Source of the DNA: Edaphochlamys debaryana
Taxonomy: Eukaryota > Chlorophyta > Chlorophyceae > Chlamydomonadales
Length of the DNA stretch: 64,000 bases
NCBI GenBank assembly: GCA_016858145.1
Contig: JAEHOE010000133.1
Span: forward strand, 248,001-312,000
Direction: 5' to 3'
Under the pieces are notes generated by a model, which saw only the letters and a list, made by a program, of their open reading frames with translations, did not search any database and was not told the DNA's origin. Below are positions 24,401 through 36,496 of the stretch, piece by piece. Position 1 is the stretch's first letter. Each line of letters begins with the position of its first letter. The position numbers and the translations under genes were made by a program.

Positions 24401-25907
24401 GGGCCGGCGGGGGAAGGGGGAACGCTGAGTACCGGTATCTGTCAGGCTGAGCAGTGGCGTGTGTGGGCGTGCAGGTGGGGCAGCCCTCCCTGCCCGTGCC
24501 CGCGAGGGGGGTGCGCTCGCCAGTCTGGTGCCAGTCAGGCCAAGCGGTACGCGGCGGCTGCCGGCCGCCCCCGCCGCCGCCAGGCGCACAAGGACAGGGT
24601 TGGCGCGGCCCGCCCTGCTGCCCGTACCGCTGAGGCTGCTTACCTTTCCTGCCCTCATCGGTTCCGTTGTTGTAGCTGAAGCAGGCAACCGTGGTGACGC
24701 CGTCCTGCACCCAGGCGCGGCCTGGGATGCTCCCCGTCTTGCCGATGGTGTTCTCGAACCGGGCAACCACCTCCACGCTGGGCGGGGACGGATCGGCAGC
24801 AGAGGGGGGCAGGGAGGTAGGGCGGGAGGCGCGGCAAGGGAGGCCTGAAGTCGAGTGGGTGGCACCCTGGCGGCGCCCTGGCTTGTGTCATGGGGCAGGG
24901 GTGCCCGCGGTGTGCGCATGTCTGCCTGCTGCGCTCCTCACAGCTAGCTTGCGGCCGTGGCGGGCCGCGGGAGGCCGCACGGCACCCACTGCACTCACTT
25001 GGGGATGCAGGTGCCGGCCTCCGAGTAGTTCTTGCCGTCTCCAAAGGTCTGAATGGCAGAGGAGGTGAAAAGATTGAACCAACAATGGAGTCGAGAGTCT
25101 GGCGCAGCATGCATAGCATTCAGGTGGCTGGAGGCAAGCAAGGACGGGGCCGGCGCTGCACGGCGCTAGCTGCAGCCCTTGTATGTGCGGCGGTACCGAC
25201 GGCCGCCAGCGGCCCCGTGCGTTGCAGCAGCAGTTTCTAACCCAATGTTCTGTTCAATGCATGCTTACGTTGAAGTTAGGGTAGAACTTACAGGCCTGCA
25301 TCCTGTTGCGGTGAGGCGGCGGTACGCCGGAGGGCGTGAGGGGGCAGGCGATGAGGTACAGGCGGCGGGTTACGGCAGGGTTACAGCAGGCGAAGTCGTG
25401 TTCGCCCGGCGTGGCTGACGTGGCACAGAGCCGCCTAATTCTAGCATGCCAGGCGGTCCGTTTGTGTGTCCAGCCCCACCACCAGCGCGTTGACACCCAG
25501 CACTCACATCTGGGCGGGTTTCTTGGCTGGCGGGGGCCGCCTCGTCAGGAGTGAGGCGCCGAGCCCGCTGCCCGCCATTTCCTTGAGCAGGCGCTGACGC
25601 ACGCCATACTCCGCACCGTAGCTGTTAGGTGATGTATAAACATTAGGGGTTGTGAGGACGCGATCGGAGAAGCCCCTTTGCGCCGCTGGTGCCGGGCGAA
25701 CACGCTGACGGCCGCGCGAAAAGCGGCCCGACGACGTACCCCGCGCCGTCTGCCCACGGTGCCTCACCTCTGGCGTGCCAGCCTTGCCTCCACATCCGCG
25801 ATGCTCTCGAGGCGCTTGTAGGGCAGGGCAGTAGCGCAGGCGACCAGCGCGAAGAGCATGAGCGTCGCTGCCATTGGACCGCCACGGTAGAGTGACCCAC
25901 AAGCCAT
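21415..25907 (-). CDS. Secreted cysteine-rich glycoprotein of unknown family
   Basis: Sixteen minus-strand exons keep frame through every junction: 25768-25907, 25508-25621, 25269-25302, 24999-25048, 24644-24777, 24362-24393, 24052-24130, 23752-23801, 23429-23467, 23172-23273, 22844-22905, 22351-22414, 22135-22221, 21875-21922, 21630-21717 and 21415-21503. They encode 403 residues. The N-terminus has a signal peptide with hydrophobic core MAATLMLFALVACATA. The mature part carries about seventeen cysteines, for example QACKFYPNF, CGNDVYSHVVYG, RYCQTLFADECTGDCEW, GGCVP, DKGCGDL, CLLDGCF and IQTECARSD. It also has several N-glycosylation sequons (NYS, NGT, NYT, NVT, NFT). There is no membrane anchor after the signal peptide and no Pro-rich module, so it is not an obvious pherophorin. 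I do not recognise the family. An extracellular, disulfide-bonded role in the wall, matrix or periplasm is inferred. Confidence 0.8.
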
Positions 25908-28386
25908 TGTGAAACCGATTTTGTAGCGTTAAATACAGTTCTTGCGACTTAAGTACCATTCAGGGTTTCGATGCGGATGCGGCTGCGACCCATGCATATC
26001 CATGGCGCCCGCCGCGAACTCCCGTAGCCAGCGTGAAAGTATATGTTGACATGATCAGGACGGATACCGCAATTGCACAGAAACTTACTTCTCGGGGTGC
26101 CGAGCACAGGACCACTTCTTCGTGGCTCAGTCAGGCGGAGCGGCGGAACGTGCGTGCTGCATTTTCTCTAATGCATGCAGGATACACAGGAAGACAGGGT
26201 TCTCAGGGTTTATCTCACCCGACCTTGAGGCGTGCCAAAGGCCAACTGCTCCAGTCGCAACTGCGGCCCAGGCGCACCGAGCGGGCCCGCGCACAAGGAA
26301 GCAAGCGAGGCGCAGAGAGACAGAACAGGACAGAACTCACAGGATGGCAATACCTCGATCGCGGGTCCGCCTAACCCTGCTGCCTGACCCACGCCTAATG
26401 CCTGGGGGACTTGTAGTGCTGCAGTTGCGGCACTTGGAGACGGTGGGGCTTGGCCCCAGACTGGCTTCGGCCTGCTGATTCTTTCCCCGTGCCCCGAGTG
26501 GGCCGGGTGTCTCTCATCTTTGGCTCGGTTGCAGTAGGTGGCGGACTCGGTGTTGCACTCTCCCTTACGGCGCGCCTGGGGTCGGGGGAAGTTGACTCTC
26601 AGGAGAACTCCTGGACATTCTCCCCCTTTTGCGGGGCCGGCAGCTCGTCTGCCCGCTGGCCGCAGCCCTGTCACGAGTCATTCCAAATGTCAACTGCTCC
26701 AGTAGTCCAGTTGCATGGGGGTCACGCCATGGGGTCACGCCCGCCCGCTTGTGGACAAGCGAAACGTGCTGCTGGCTGCTGGATGGGTGCCTACGTCATC
26801 ACCAGCACTCTTGACACACTTGAGTCAGGCCCCCTGCAGGCCCGACTGGATTCTGCTGCCCTCGGGCTGGGTTCCTCGGCTGAGCGAGGGTTGGGCACCC
26901 GGGGGGAGCCCGGGGGACGCCTGCCCGGGTCAAGCCCCGGGAATGGAGGTCCCCATGGCCAGCATGCGGCAGCACTTGCAGATTACCAGCTGCTGCTGTT
27001 TTCTTCTATACCAGCTGCTGTCCTCCTCAGCAGGGTGTGGGAGAGTGCCCTTGCATGTGCTAAGCATGACTGCTGTACCGTTGTGCGGGCATGCCGGAGG
27101 GGCTGCGTGTCATGGCGAGCACGCTGCTCTGCCTAGATGGCATGCTTGAGGCCTTCAGGCATTCGGGCCAGCCTGGGTAGCTTGGTCATGGATATGGCGC
27201 ACAAGCACACAAGCATGCAAGCGGCCCATGTCTCACGATTGGCTGTCTATCGTTTTGTCCCGCCGGCACGCGCGGCAGGCGCGGTCGCCTCTGCGCCGCC
27301 CGTTGCTCCCCAGGAAGCCGAAAGGTCGGCCGCTTTACCGAAAGCCCGTGGTCCCCCATGGGGTCTAATGTTTTAGTAGCCTGGGGACTGCGGGGACAGC
27401 AGCCGGGACAATACAGATACTAGGATTACACAGAATGAAGCGTCCATTCCACGTCACCCCCTGCAGGACCCGTACGCAACACCGCCCCTCCACTCCCAAC
27501 AGTGCGCACCTCCGTCAGCACGCCCTTCTTGGCCTTCCAGTTGTGGGGCGACGGGCGAGGTGGAGGCTCCCAGTGGGACCCCAACCAAGAGGCAAGCAGA
27601 GCACAGACAAGGGTGTCTCCCCCCGGCAATGAACCACAGCAGTACGTGACATGCAGGCTTGTCATTGGTGCCTCAAGCGAAACGCCACCCGCAGCAGCCT
27701 TTGTTGTAAATTGATTGGCCCGCATCCAAAACGCTACCCCATCCGGGTTGCTTCAATACGCACCCGTCCAGGAGCCTTGTAAGGCACCGCCACAAGTCAC
27801 AGCAAAGCACTGTGTAAGCAATGCCCAGCACCAATGGACCCTTGGAGGGTAATGATAGACATGGGGCAGCCAGAGGACCGGTCACTGGGCCCACACCTGC
27901 CCCTGAAACATTGCAACCCCTGCTAACTCACCTCCTCCGCATGTGCCCTGCCCTCCAGCCTCGCCACGCATGTGGCTCATAACTACAACCGGTGTTGCCG
28001 TGGCATCCTAAGTGTTAGCCCTTGCGTCAAGCTGGCCAAGCGTCCTACCATGTTTCAGAGACATAGACATTAGACATAGACAAGGGTGGCTGCCCGAAGG
28101 CAGGACACGGTAAGGGCTGAGCCCCATCGACCTAGGGGACACGGGGCAGCAGCCTGGGGAATCGGGAACCTGTCGAAGTTCCCCATAACATAAACTGGGA
28201 TACAATAGGAAGCAGCGAGCTGGGTGGGGACAGCTAGGGAATTTCGACGCTCACTATCCACGAACGCACGTCAGCACACAACGAATGATAAAGCCAACGC
28301 GTGTCTGCCTGTCGATACTTGCGCAAGCAACTCTTCCTTGCACTCAAGGAAGTCCTGCAGTGAAAGCCCCGCTTCCCCGTAAAGCT
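25908..28386. other. 2.5-kb intergenic stretch, no gene recognised
   Basis: It lies between the 5' end of the secreted-protein gene and the 3' end of the cyclase gene, both on the minus strand. A 228-codon plus-strand frame (26450-27136) shows no domain or convincing exon structure. Small direct repeats are visible, such as ggggtcacgcc twice near 26717-26738 and agacatagac twice near 28063-28083. Several TGTAA words occur on the plus strand at 27704-27817 without an upstream gene. Confidence 0.4.
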
Positions 28387-28391
28387 TTACA
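28387..28391 (-). promoter_or_regulatory. Poly(A) signal TGTAA of the cyclase gene
   Basis: TTACA on the plus strand reads TGTAA on the gene's strand, 236 nt downstream of the stop codon. This is the expected algal signal and distance. Confidence 0.6.
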
Positions 28392-28626
28392 GAAACCCTG
28401 CTTCTCTGCGCCCCCCTCCCCAACAATAGCACGCTAACCACGGCTCGGCTGAATCACAGTTCCGTCAATGGCACGGACACACTTAGAAGCCAGCTCCCAT
28501 TTGCCCTTGCTCCAGAAATGCCCCGCGCATTCTTCCCTGCAGTGCACGTTCCGTCCATGCCCCTTTCAGAGGTCACGAACCTATGCTCAATCCACACCTG
28601 CGCGCCCATCCGCCTCGCCGACCCCG

Positions 28627-31600
28627 TCACGTGCTTCCTGCAGCCGGCGCGGCGCTGAGCACGACAGAGGCCACGCGCGGGCTGGTAAAGGGCGAGTCCA
28701 GGAGCCTCGGCCCCTGCGCCATCGCCTGCGCCAGGGCCGCCTCGTCCACGGACATGACCGTCGACGTCGAGGAGAGGGCCTGGCTGGTGGGGGCCAGCGC
28801 GAGGGCGGGCGCGGTGGCGGAAAGGGGCGGCGGGTTGCGGCCGGACCAGCGGTAGAAGTATGTGACCATGGGGCCTGCGTGAGGGAGCCGGCGGGGTTGG
28901 CAGCGTTAGCAGCAAGGCGGGCTGGCTTGCGGTTTGAAGGGGCAAGTAGGCCAGGGTTTGACCACGAGCTCATGTGTCCATGCGAACGCACCTTCCCTCC
29001 CCTGCTTCCGCCTTCAATTGTGCCACCGACCCCTCGACCCCTTCCCGCTTCCCGGTCCACTCTGCCCGCCCTCGCCCCTTGCTTGGTTGCCACCCTCCCC
29101 TCCTCCTCGGCCAACCGCTGCCGTACCTCGGCCCTTGACCTCGATCTCTCCCCGGCAGATCCAGTCGCTGGGCACCACGTTCTGTACGGCCTTATACGTC
29201 TCGCAGCTGACGTGAATCTGCCCCGGCTCTCCTAGGGACTCCATGCGTGAGGCCGTGTTGGCCGTGTCCCCGAAGATACTGTGGTGGAAAGAAGTTAACG
29301 TGCAGCGCGAACTCAATTAGGCCATCCCGGGCATTCATTCGGACACAGCACACATGCGGTGCACCAACCCAAGTAGCGCCACCCTACACCTCCCGGCCTC
29401 TCGTGCACACATGCCCTAACCACTTGCCTGTACTTGCGGCGAATGGAGCCCACGACGCCGCTCATGACGCGGCCGGAGCTGATGCCGATGCGCACCTTGA
29501 CCGCCTGGGTCGAGCCGGGCACGGTCACCTGCATGGCACAGGGCCGGCGGGGGGCAGGCGGCGAGCAAGGTGCATGGATAGGGATGGATTTAGGACACCT
29601 GAGCAGCCAGGGGCAGCCCGCGCCGCTGCCCGACAGCTACAGCTGAGGAGCCATGCCCCGTGCCCCACTGACTCCACACCGCGACCCCCCCACACAAGGT
29701 GCCGTGCGGTCTCACCTTGCGCGCCTCGCTCCGCATGGCCCGTGCGAAGCGCAGCATGGTGTCCGCGTGCTGCGGGTCGGGGCGCATCAGGCCCGTGGCC
29801 ACAATGTAGCAGTCTGCAGGGCAGAGCGCGAATGGCAGGATGGTATGAGGCAGGAAAGGCGGAGCCAGGTTTCATTGTGGCGATGACGAAGAAACGTGCA
29901 GGGGCCAATGACATGGCAGACGGCGACGGGAAAGGCAAAAAGGCAGGGGCCCTTCCGCAGCAAGACGTCAGCGCCCCGGCAGCCCGGCCCTCCTCCCACC
30001 CGCCCCTCTCGACCACGCGACGCACCTCCCACAGTGTCCACCTGCGGCCCCCGGCAGCCAGGCGGGGAAGAGGGGAGCAAGACGGACCGGGAGGAAGTCA
30101 GGACCAGAGCCGTAGTGCATGGAACGCCAGGCGATGAAGATCCTCCGCCGTCCCCCGCCCGTACCGTGCGTTTCCTCCCACAGCCCGCGCTCCGCCTCGC
30201 CATCCCCATGCAGCCCCGGCCCCGCAACCCCCACGGCTTACCTTGTACACCTGCATCCGCTGGGCAAGTGCGTCGAATCGCGTGTAGAGCGTGTTCAGCA
30301 TGTCGAGCACGGCCGAGGGCGGCAGCTGCGGGGAGTGGGCGGGAGAGGCGGAGGAGCTCGGGCCCAGCAGGACTCTACACAAGCCCGACGCCTTGGCATG
30401 CAACACTGCCTCGAGTGTTGCAGCGGGACTGCACACTCCTACCGCCGGATGCGACACTTCTACCGCCGTACCCCGCTCACCCGGTGGCTCATAGACGTGA
30501 AGCCCTGGATATCGCAAAAGAGCAGCGACGTGTCGTCGTGCCACTCCGCGTAAGCGATGCCACTGGTGCCGGGCAGCAGCGGGGGCGGGGCGGAGGTCGG
30601 CCCGCCGCCCACGCTTGTGCCCGCAGGGACCGGCGAGTTCACGCCGGAGAGCCCGGCCCAGCCGCCTCCGCCGGTCCACAAAGACAGACCGCCAGACACA
30701 GTCCGTGTGTGCGGCGGCGGGCTCAGCCCAGGCATGCGCAAGGCTGCGCTACTGGTACCCGCCTCTGAAACTCTCAGGCCCAGACGGCCGGCCATGGAGC
30801 GGCCTTGCGTGGCGGCGCGCACGGGCGCGGGGGCCAGGGGCGGACAGGAGCCCCGGGCGAAGTCTGGGGTGGCGGTGGCGGTGAAGCTGGTGCTCCGCGC
30901 GACGCGACCCGCGGCGGACCCCGCGTCGGCGCGGGGCGCCGTGGGCGGGCTGGCGAAGAGCGGCGTCGAGTCGGGAGCAGCGCGCCGGGGGTTGCGGTCT
31001 GCGCGGGCAGGCGGGGGGAGGTTGCGTGGGTCAGGCAGCGAGGGCAGGGCCTGGCACGGCTTGGCCTTCCCCGGCCTGACTTGCAAGGAACCCCTTTCCT
31101 TGGGAGGCGTTGATGTGTAAATGGACTTGCTTCTGATCACCCCAGCCCCCAGCCAACCTGACTTCTTATACCCAAGACCTTGTCCCGCCAGTGCTCACCT
31201 TGCTGTGTGCCCATCATCCGCTGACTCAGGTCGGTCCCGCTAGCGCCCCGATACGCCCCTGGGGGGGCTCCCACCCCACCGCCGAGCCCCACGGAGCCTG
31301 CGCCAGGGCCCTCCTGCGCCCCCACCGCCGCCTCCACGGCCGCCGCGGCGCTCCGCACTGTGGCAGCCGCGTCCGGCAGGCCCGCTGCGGCCAGCACCCG
31401 CGCAGCGTGGCCCAGTCCTGACAGAAGCGTCAGCAGCTGGTTTGACACCCCCGCGCCGAGCCCCAGGCCCAGACCCATCCCCCGCTGCGCGCTGAGGGAA
31501 GCCCGCCGCAGCAGCGAAGACATGCGGCCGGCGGGGCTGCTGACGGCGAGGCCCGTGCCCGGCCCAGGCGAGCCCACGGCCGGGGTGACGAGGCCGGGCG

Positions 31601-34600
31601 AGGCGGTGCCTACCTCGCCGGCAGCGGTAGCGGTGGCGGAGACGGTGAGCAGGAAGTCGTCTCCCAGGGAGTCCAGCGATGCCTCCGAGGCGCTTTGGAT
31701 GAGCCCAGTCACGCCCATCCCACCCTGCTGTTCGGCATCCGACGCCGCGCGCTCGGCCTCGGCCGCCGTGCCGTCAAGGCCGCCGCCGCCACCTGCTGCA
31801 CCCGCCGCCGCCGCTGCCGCCGCCGCCGCACGGTCCCGGTCCGCAGCCCTCTGCGCCGCCGCCATGGTTGAAACTCGCATGACTGTGTCCAGGAGCCGGC
31901 CCCCGCTGTCGCCACTGCCCGCCCTTCCGTCCTGGCTCCTGGGTACCCCGAGGCGCCCGCTGCGAGGGCTGTGCGCCGCCGACCTCCGCCCCGGGCTGCC
32001 GCCGGCGGTCCTGCCAAGGCGGCAGGGCTGGAGGGTTTCCGCGGAGGAGGATGCCTCCGCCACAGTCGCGAGGGATGTGCAGGACTGGGAGGCTCGCACG
32101 CGGCCCAGGCACATGCTACGGAGCACGCGCGAGACGGGCAGGTCGAGCTCTCCCTCGCCGCCTCTCTCCGCCTCAGCCGCCCCGTCGGCACTGGTGCCAG
32201 CCCCCCCATCCGCGCGGCTGAGCGCTGCCAGCTCCTGACTGTCGGACAGGACCCTCAGCAGCCGCTCCGGCCCGCCCGGCCTCCGCTCCAGCCCCACCCC
32301 GGCTTCTACGGACGAGGCGCCCGGCGCTGCACCGTCTGAGGACGTGCCGGCGCCGTTCACCGCCTTGCCGTTCGCTACCCCCGGCGAACCCGCGGCGACG
32401 TCCGCTGCATCCGGCGCCGTGCCGGCCAGCGGCCGACTCCGCAGCAACCTCAGCTGCTCGTCCAGCCGCCAGCCCAGGTCGCCCTCACGTGGGCCCTTTG
32501 CCTGGCCTCCGGCGGGGCGATCTCCGCCGCCGCCCAGCTGGGCTGAGCCTTCCACGCCACCGCGTTCCCCAGCGAACACCCCCGCCTCAGCCGCTCTCGC
32601 CGCCTGACGGCCGCCACTGGAAACGTCCAGCGACCGCGATCTCCTTGCGCCGCCCAGCGTGCCCTGGCCTTTGGCCGCCAGCACGCCCTGCATGGTGCCC
32701 GCAACCACACCGGGCACGGGTGCGTCCAGGAGGCCCTCCTCGTCGAAGCCCTCCTCCAGCCGCAGCAGCGCCCCGCTCCCGCTGGCGAGGGAGGTGGTCG
32801 CGGGGGTGGAGTCTCCGTCCAGGGAGCAGCGCACCAGCGTGTGCGTTTCGCCCTCGTGGCTGGCGTGGTAGGAGATGCGGCGGCTGCAGCCGCCGCTGCC
32901 CGCGGTCCCGCCCGTGCCGCCGCCGCCAGCACTGTACGGCGTCGACACGCCCCGGCGGCGGTCCATCTCCGTACGCAGCAGCGCGCGGGCCACGTGCTCA
33001 GGCATCAGGTCGTACAGCAGGGCCTGCGCGGCACGTGATCACCGTGGCCTCTCTAACCACTCTCTTGCCCTCATCTTGTATCCCTAGACCCTGCAGCCAA
33101 TCGGAACCCAGCCCTGACCCGCACCTGTGCGGTCCCCAGCTGCCTGTGCAGCACCGCATGCGGCTCCAGCGTTCCCAGCATGAAACAAGCTGTCATGGCG
33201 ATCTGTTTCGCGTGGGGTTCATAGGAGCGCAAGTAGATACAGCTGAACAATGCAGGGGCCACACGCGTTGACACTTGACAACGGGCGAGCGCCCATGCCC
33301 CGCGGACTCACCAGCGTCTCCATGGGCTTGGACCGCTGCGAGCAGTCCTGGCCCCCGGCCACAAAGGCAGCGGTCTGCCGCACAAAGGCGACGGCGGACG
33401 CGGGCACCAGCACCGCTAGCAGCAGCGCCTGAGCGTTCGGGGGAGAGGAGAGGGGAGATCGAGAAGCAGGAGCGGGACGCATGGCGGTGAATGGGGACGT
33501 GGCCAAGGCCCAGGACGCTGATAGGACGTGCAGAGGCTGGGCACGCTCATGCCAGTGCCCACCTGTGGGTCCACCACTCCCGACACGGCGTAGAGGCGCC
33601 GCTCCAACTGCGCCGCCTTCTGAAGCGCGCAGCACAGCGGTCGCAGCAAAGGCCGAGGCGCCCTCGTCCGTGCTCCGACCACGCCGCGGCCACCGCCGCA
33701 ACCGCTTGGAGTGCCGTCGCCGCTGCCCCAGTCGCCGAACCTGCCGCTGACGCTTGCCCTTGCCGCGGGCTCAGTGCCCGGGTCAGGCCCAGGGTCCCCG
33801 CTGGGAGCGGGCATCTCCGCACCAAACTCCGCCTGCCGCTGCCCCTGCGGCCCCTGCTGCTCCTGCCCCTGCGGCCCCTGCTCCCGCCCCAGGCAGGACT
33901 GCAGCAGCTCGCACAGCCGCTCGCCCTCGTGCGCGTCCTTCACAAATGCCAGGTGCGTCTGCGGCGTGCGGAAGAGGCAGGCGACCGGACCGGCGGTGCG
34001 GGGTTGCTTGGGCGCAGTGCGATGCACGGGAGGCCCCGCTCGGGCGGGCGAGCCACGGCGGCCAGGCAAGCCTTGCCGACCGAGGGTCCCGCCCATACCA
34101 GAAGCCGTGACACGTCTCCTACTGAATTTACCCCTGGAACACATACGTGCTCATTTCGAAAGTCCGACAGTCCCTTCCAACTCACCACCACTGCCACGGC
34201 CATGGGGCCCAGCCCCACAATGGCGGCTCGCGCTGCCACAAACGCCGGCGACACGCCCGGTGCGGCCCAGTGCATGGAGGCCTCGAGCCTAGGACGCCGC
34301 AGGAAGGCAGCGGGAAGCGGGGAGGGCGCGAAAGGTCAGGAAGTGCAACACAGGCCCGTGCGGCTGGAGCTTGGCACCGCAGGGGAGCCCATGAGCCTCG
34401 AGGGCGCCCCTGCTCCCTCCCGTTACCACCATCATAGCCGCCTGGCCCCCGCCCCCCGGTTTCTATACCCCCGCTTACAGTGCGTAGGTGGGCACCAGCA
34501 CCACTGACCCCACCAGCGTGTACACCAGGGGGGCGCCAAGGAAGATGGGCAGCAGGAAGTGGAACAGGCCTGAGCGGGTGGGGTGACGCGGGGCATGACT

Positions 34601-35667
34601 GCATGAGAGATGCATGAGAGACGCGAAGAGGGAGCCGCCCCGCCGCGGCTTGAGCTATGCATAGGTTGAGGGCCAGCTTCGGAGCTTAAGCCTCCCAACC
34701 GAGCCCGCCCAGCAGCGCTGCGCCCAGGGCCCAGCCCAGGCCCGGACAGGTCCTACTCAATCCCAACTCTGCCCACATTGGAAAAAGAGCTCGATGGCGC
34801 CCCCCAGCGGCAGCAGGTGCACGTGCACCACGAACAGCGTAATGGCCACGTACACGTAGACAGCCTCCATGACGAAGCACCACCTGGGCAGGGGGTGGTC
34901 AAGGAGCAGCCAGGGTCGATGGGCGGGGGCGCGGGGGTAAGGGGATTGGGGCGGCTTAGTGTGCGCGGCGCGCCGTGTGTGTGGAGCCGAAGGGGTGGAC
35001 GACAGATGAAAGTGAGGAGGGAGGGGCAGCCAAGGCTCTTTTTGACAAAGGGAATGCGTGGGCCGCAAGGCGGTGCGGGTGAGCTGCGGGCGCAGACGGG
35101 CTGGGCTTGCAGGGAGGTGGTAGAAAGCATGTGCCCAGCCTAGGAGACCAGGCCATACCGGTGCCCCACCCTGTCCCACCTCCGGTATAGCCGCGTGTTC
35201 ACGCACGCCATCACAAGCAGCGTCACCGCGCATGTGAAGCATAGCACGACGGAGGCGAACTGCGTGTGGCAGGGGCGTCGTGGTGGGCGAGGGCGGTTTG
35301 GGCGGTTCAAGGCACAGCCCACGCAGCCCACGAATGCACCGAGCCCCAGGCAAGTTGTCCACTTGGAAGCACGCCCTTCTGAGTGTGCTTTCTGAGTGGC
35401 TTTCTGAGTGTTAGCGCTGCGTCGTGGCGAGTCGTGGCGCGGGTGCACATGAACGGATTGGTGCAGAAACACAGCGTGCACTCTTGTCCGGCACAGCCAT
35501 TGCGCATCCAGCATGTTGTTACCCACCTGCGAGGCCCTCGCCCACGTCGACGGACTCTCAAGCAGAGACGTGAGCACCGGACGCCCCATGGCCCCCCACG
35601 CAGGGAGGGCCGCTGCATAGTAACAAAGGTTACGCCACTTGCGCTCTACTGCGTCGTCGTCGTTCAT
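28627..35667 (-). CDS. Multipass membrane class III nucleotidyl (adenylate/guanylate) cyclase
   Basis: Exons on the minus strand: 35527-35667, 35180-35259, 34777-34883, 34479-34569, 34186-34288, 33563-33958, 33312-33428, 33125-33202, 31199-33023, 30481-30998, 30242-30325, 30026-30041, 29716-29813, 29428-29528, 29127-29278 and 28627-28874, giving 1384 residues. At least five hydrophobic segments lie before residue 330, for example FASVVLCFTCAVTLLVMAC, YVYVAITLFVVHV, ALLLAVLVPASAVAFV. LLYDLMPEHVARALL (about 372-386) is the helix that precedes cyclase domains. About 750 Ser/Gly/Ala-rich residues separate it from the catalytic core. The core has LLFCDIQGFTSMS (first metal Asp), YKVDTVGDCYIVATGL (second metal Asp) and YSIFGDTANTASRM (transition-state Asn and Arg). 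It ends in a short Ser/Ala-rich tail. It should make cAMP or cGMP at a membrane. The base-selecting positions are Asp and Ser, so substrate is uncertain. Confidence 0.92.
29279..29427 (-). other. GC-AG intron in the cyclase gene
   Basis: The donor reads AG|GCAAGT, the exact minor-class GC donor consensus. The acceptor is CCACAG. Only this junction gives the conserved KYSIFGDTANTAS reading; the next GT (GTGGTT) puts the catalytic domain out of frame. Confidence 0.85.
30026..30041 (-). other. 16-nt microexon in the cyclase catalytic core
   Basis: The exon reads GTG GAC ACT GTG GGA G between CCGCAG and GTGCGT. It joins YK to D-CY to give YKVDTVGDCY, so it carries the base-selecting position and the codon start of the metal Asp. 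Without it the domain loses a conserved motif and the frame shifts. Confidence 0.85.
35272..35448. repeat. Dispersed intronic repeat, copy A (cyclase intron 1)
   Basis: About 175 bp lie within the intron at 35260-35526 and match 38968-39103 in the same orientation. Shared words include cacagcccac, cccacgaatgcacc and ctttctgagtgttagcgctg. Copy A has an extra internal ctttctgagtgg duplication. Both host introns belong to minus-strand genes. Confidence 0.85.
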
Positions 35668-36496
35668 GTTTAATTTGCAGGTAAGCTGTGGCCTAGGTGG
35701 TTCGCCGCATTTCGTCGCGTCGCGCGCAGTGCTGCGTCGAGCTGCGTGCGAGTGTAAGTATTACACGTACTCGTCAGCTACATATGAATATGAAGAATTC
35801 TTGGGGGCAAGTTGGGAAGTGACCAAACCGCAGCCGCGACAGGACGCCGCATCAGGCAGCGTATGAGCTCGATTGCGTGTCTTTCCCTTTCTCAAGCAGA
35901 CAGGGTCGTGCGGGGGAGTCTTGGCGGTTTGTTCCGGACGTTTGGACACGCATGACCGCCTGGCGGGGCCCCGTGGCCGCATGAGCAGCTTCCTCTGCCA
36001 GGAGCGGCTAGTTGCGCCGCCTTTCACGCCACTCATGCGCCTGTCTTGGCAACCCGGCACCGTTCAGGCGAGCTGCTCCAGCACAGTGACCTTAACACCG
36101 ACTGCCTTCGGAGCGGTAGTTTCGCGAGCAGCAACCCTTCAGACTCATGCAAGTCCCTGCCCAGTATCACTCCGATGGTCCGATAAGAGATCCGCGGCCT
36201 CTGGGGCCGCAGCGACCGGCGCTCACCCCCACTGGCCACCCCTCCACCCCACGTTGTGCTATCCCCACTGCCGGGCGCCGCCGTCGCCCTCACCGGCTGT
36301 CGCCACCCTGTCCAGACCTGCCCAACAACACGCGGCTCCTGAGCGTCGGCGCTCGTCACCATCCGCCCTCAGCAGCGCTGCTCCCGGGCCACAGGCCGGC
36401 GCCACACCCGTTGTATCCCACTCCTTCCCCAGCGCTGCGCTCGCTTTCCCCCTCAACGAACTAGTGCTGTCCGACCTGCCCCCAACCCGCTGCCCC
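35668..36496. other. Upstream region of the cyclase and 3' flank of the HD2-like gene
   Basis: No exon is recognised in these 829 bp. TTACA at 35761-35765 reads TGTAA on the minus strand and could end the HD2-like transcript, with a 3' UTR of about 730 nt, less than 100 bp from the cyclase start codon. Confidence 0.45.

Noticed and set aside
26450..27136. 228-codon plus-strand frame
   Set aside because: Low-quality composition, internal small direct repeats and no exon or domain evidence.
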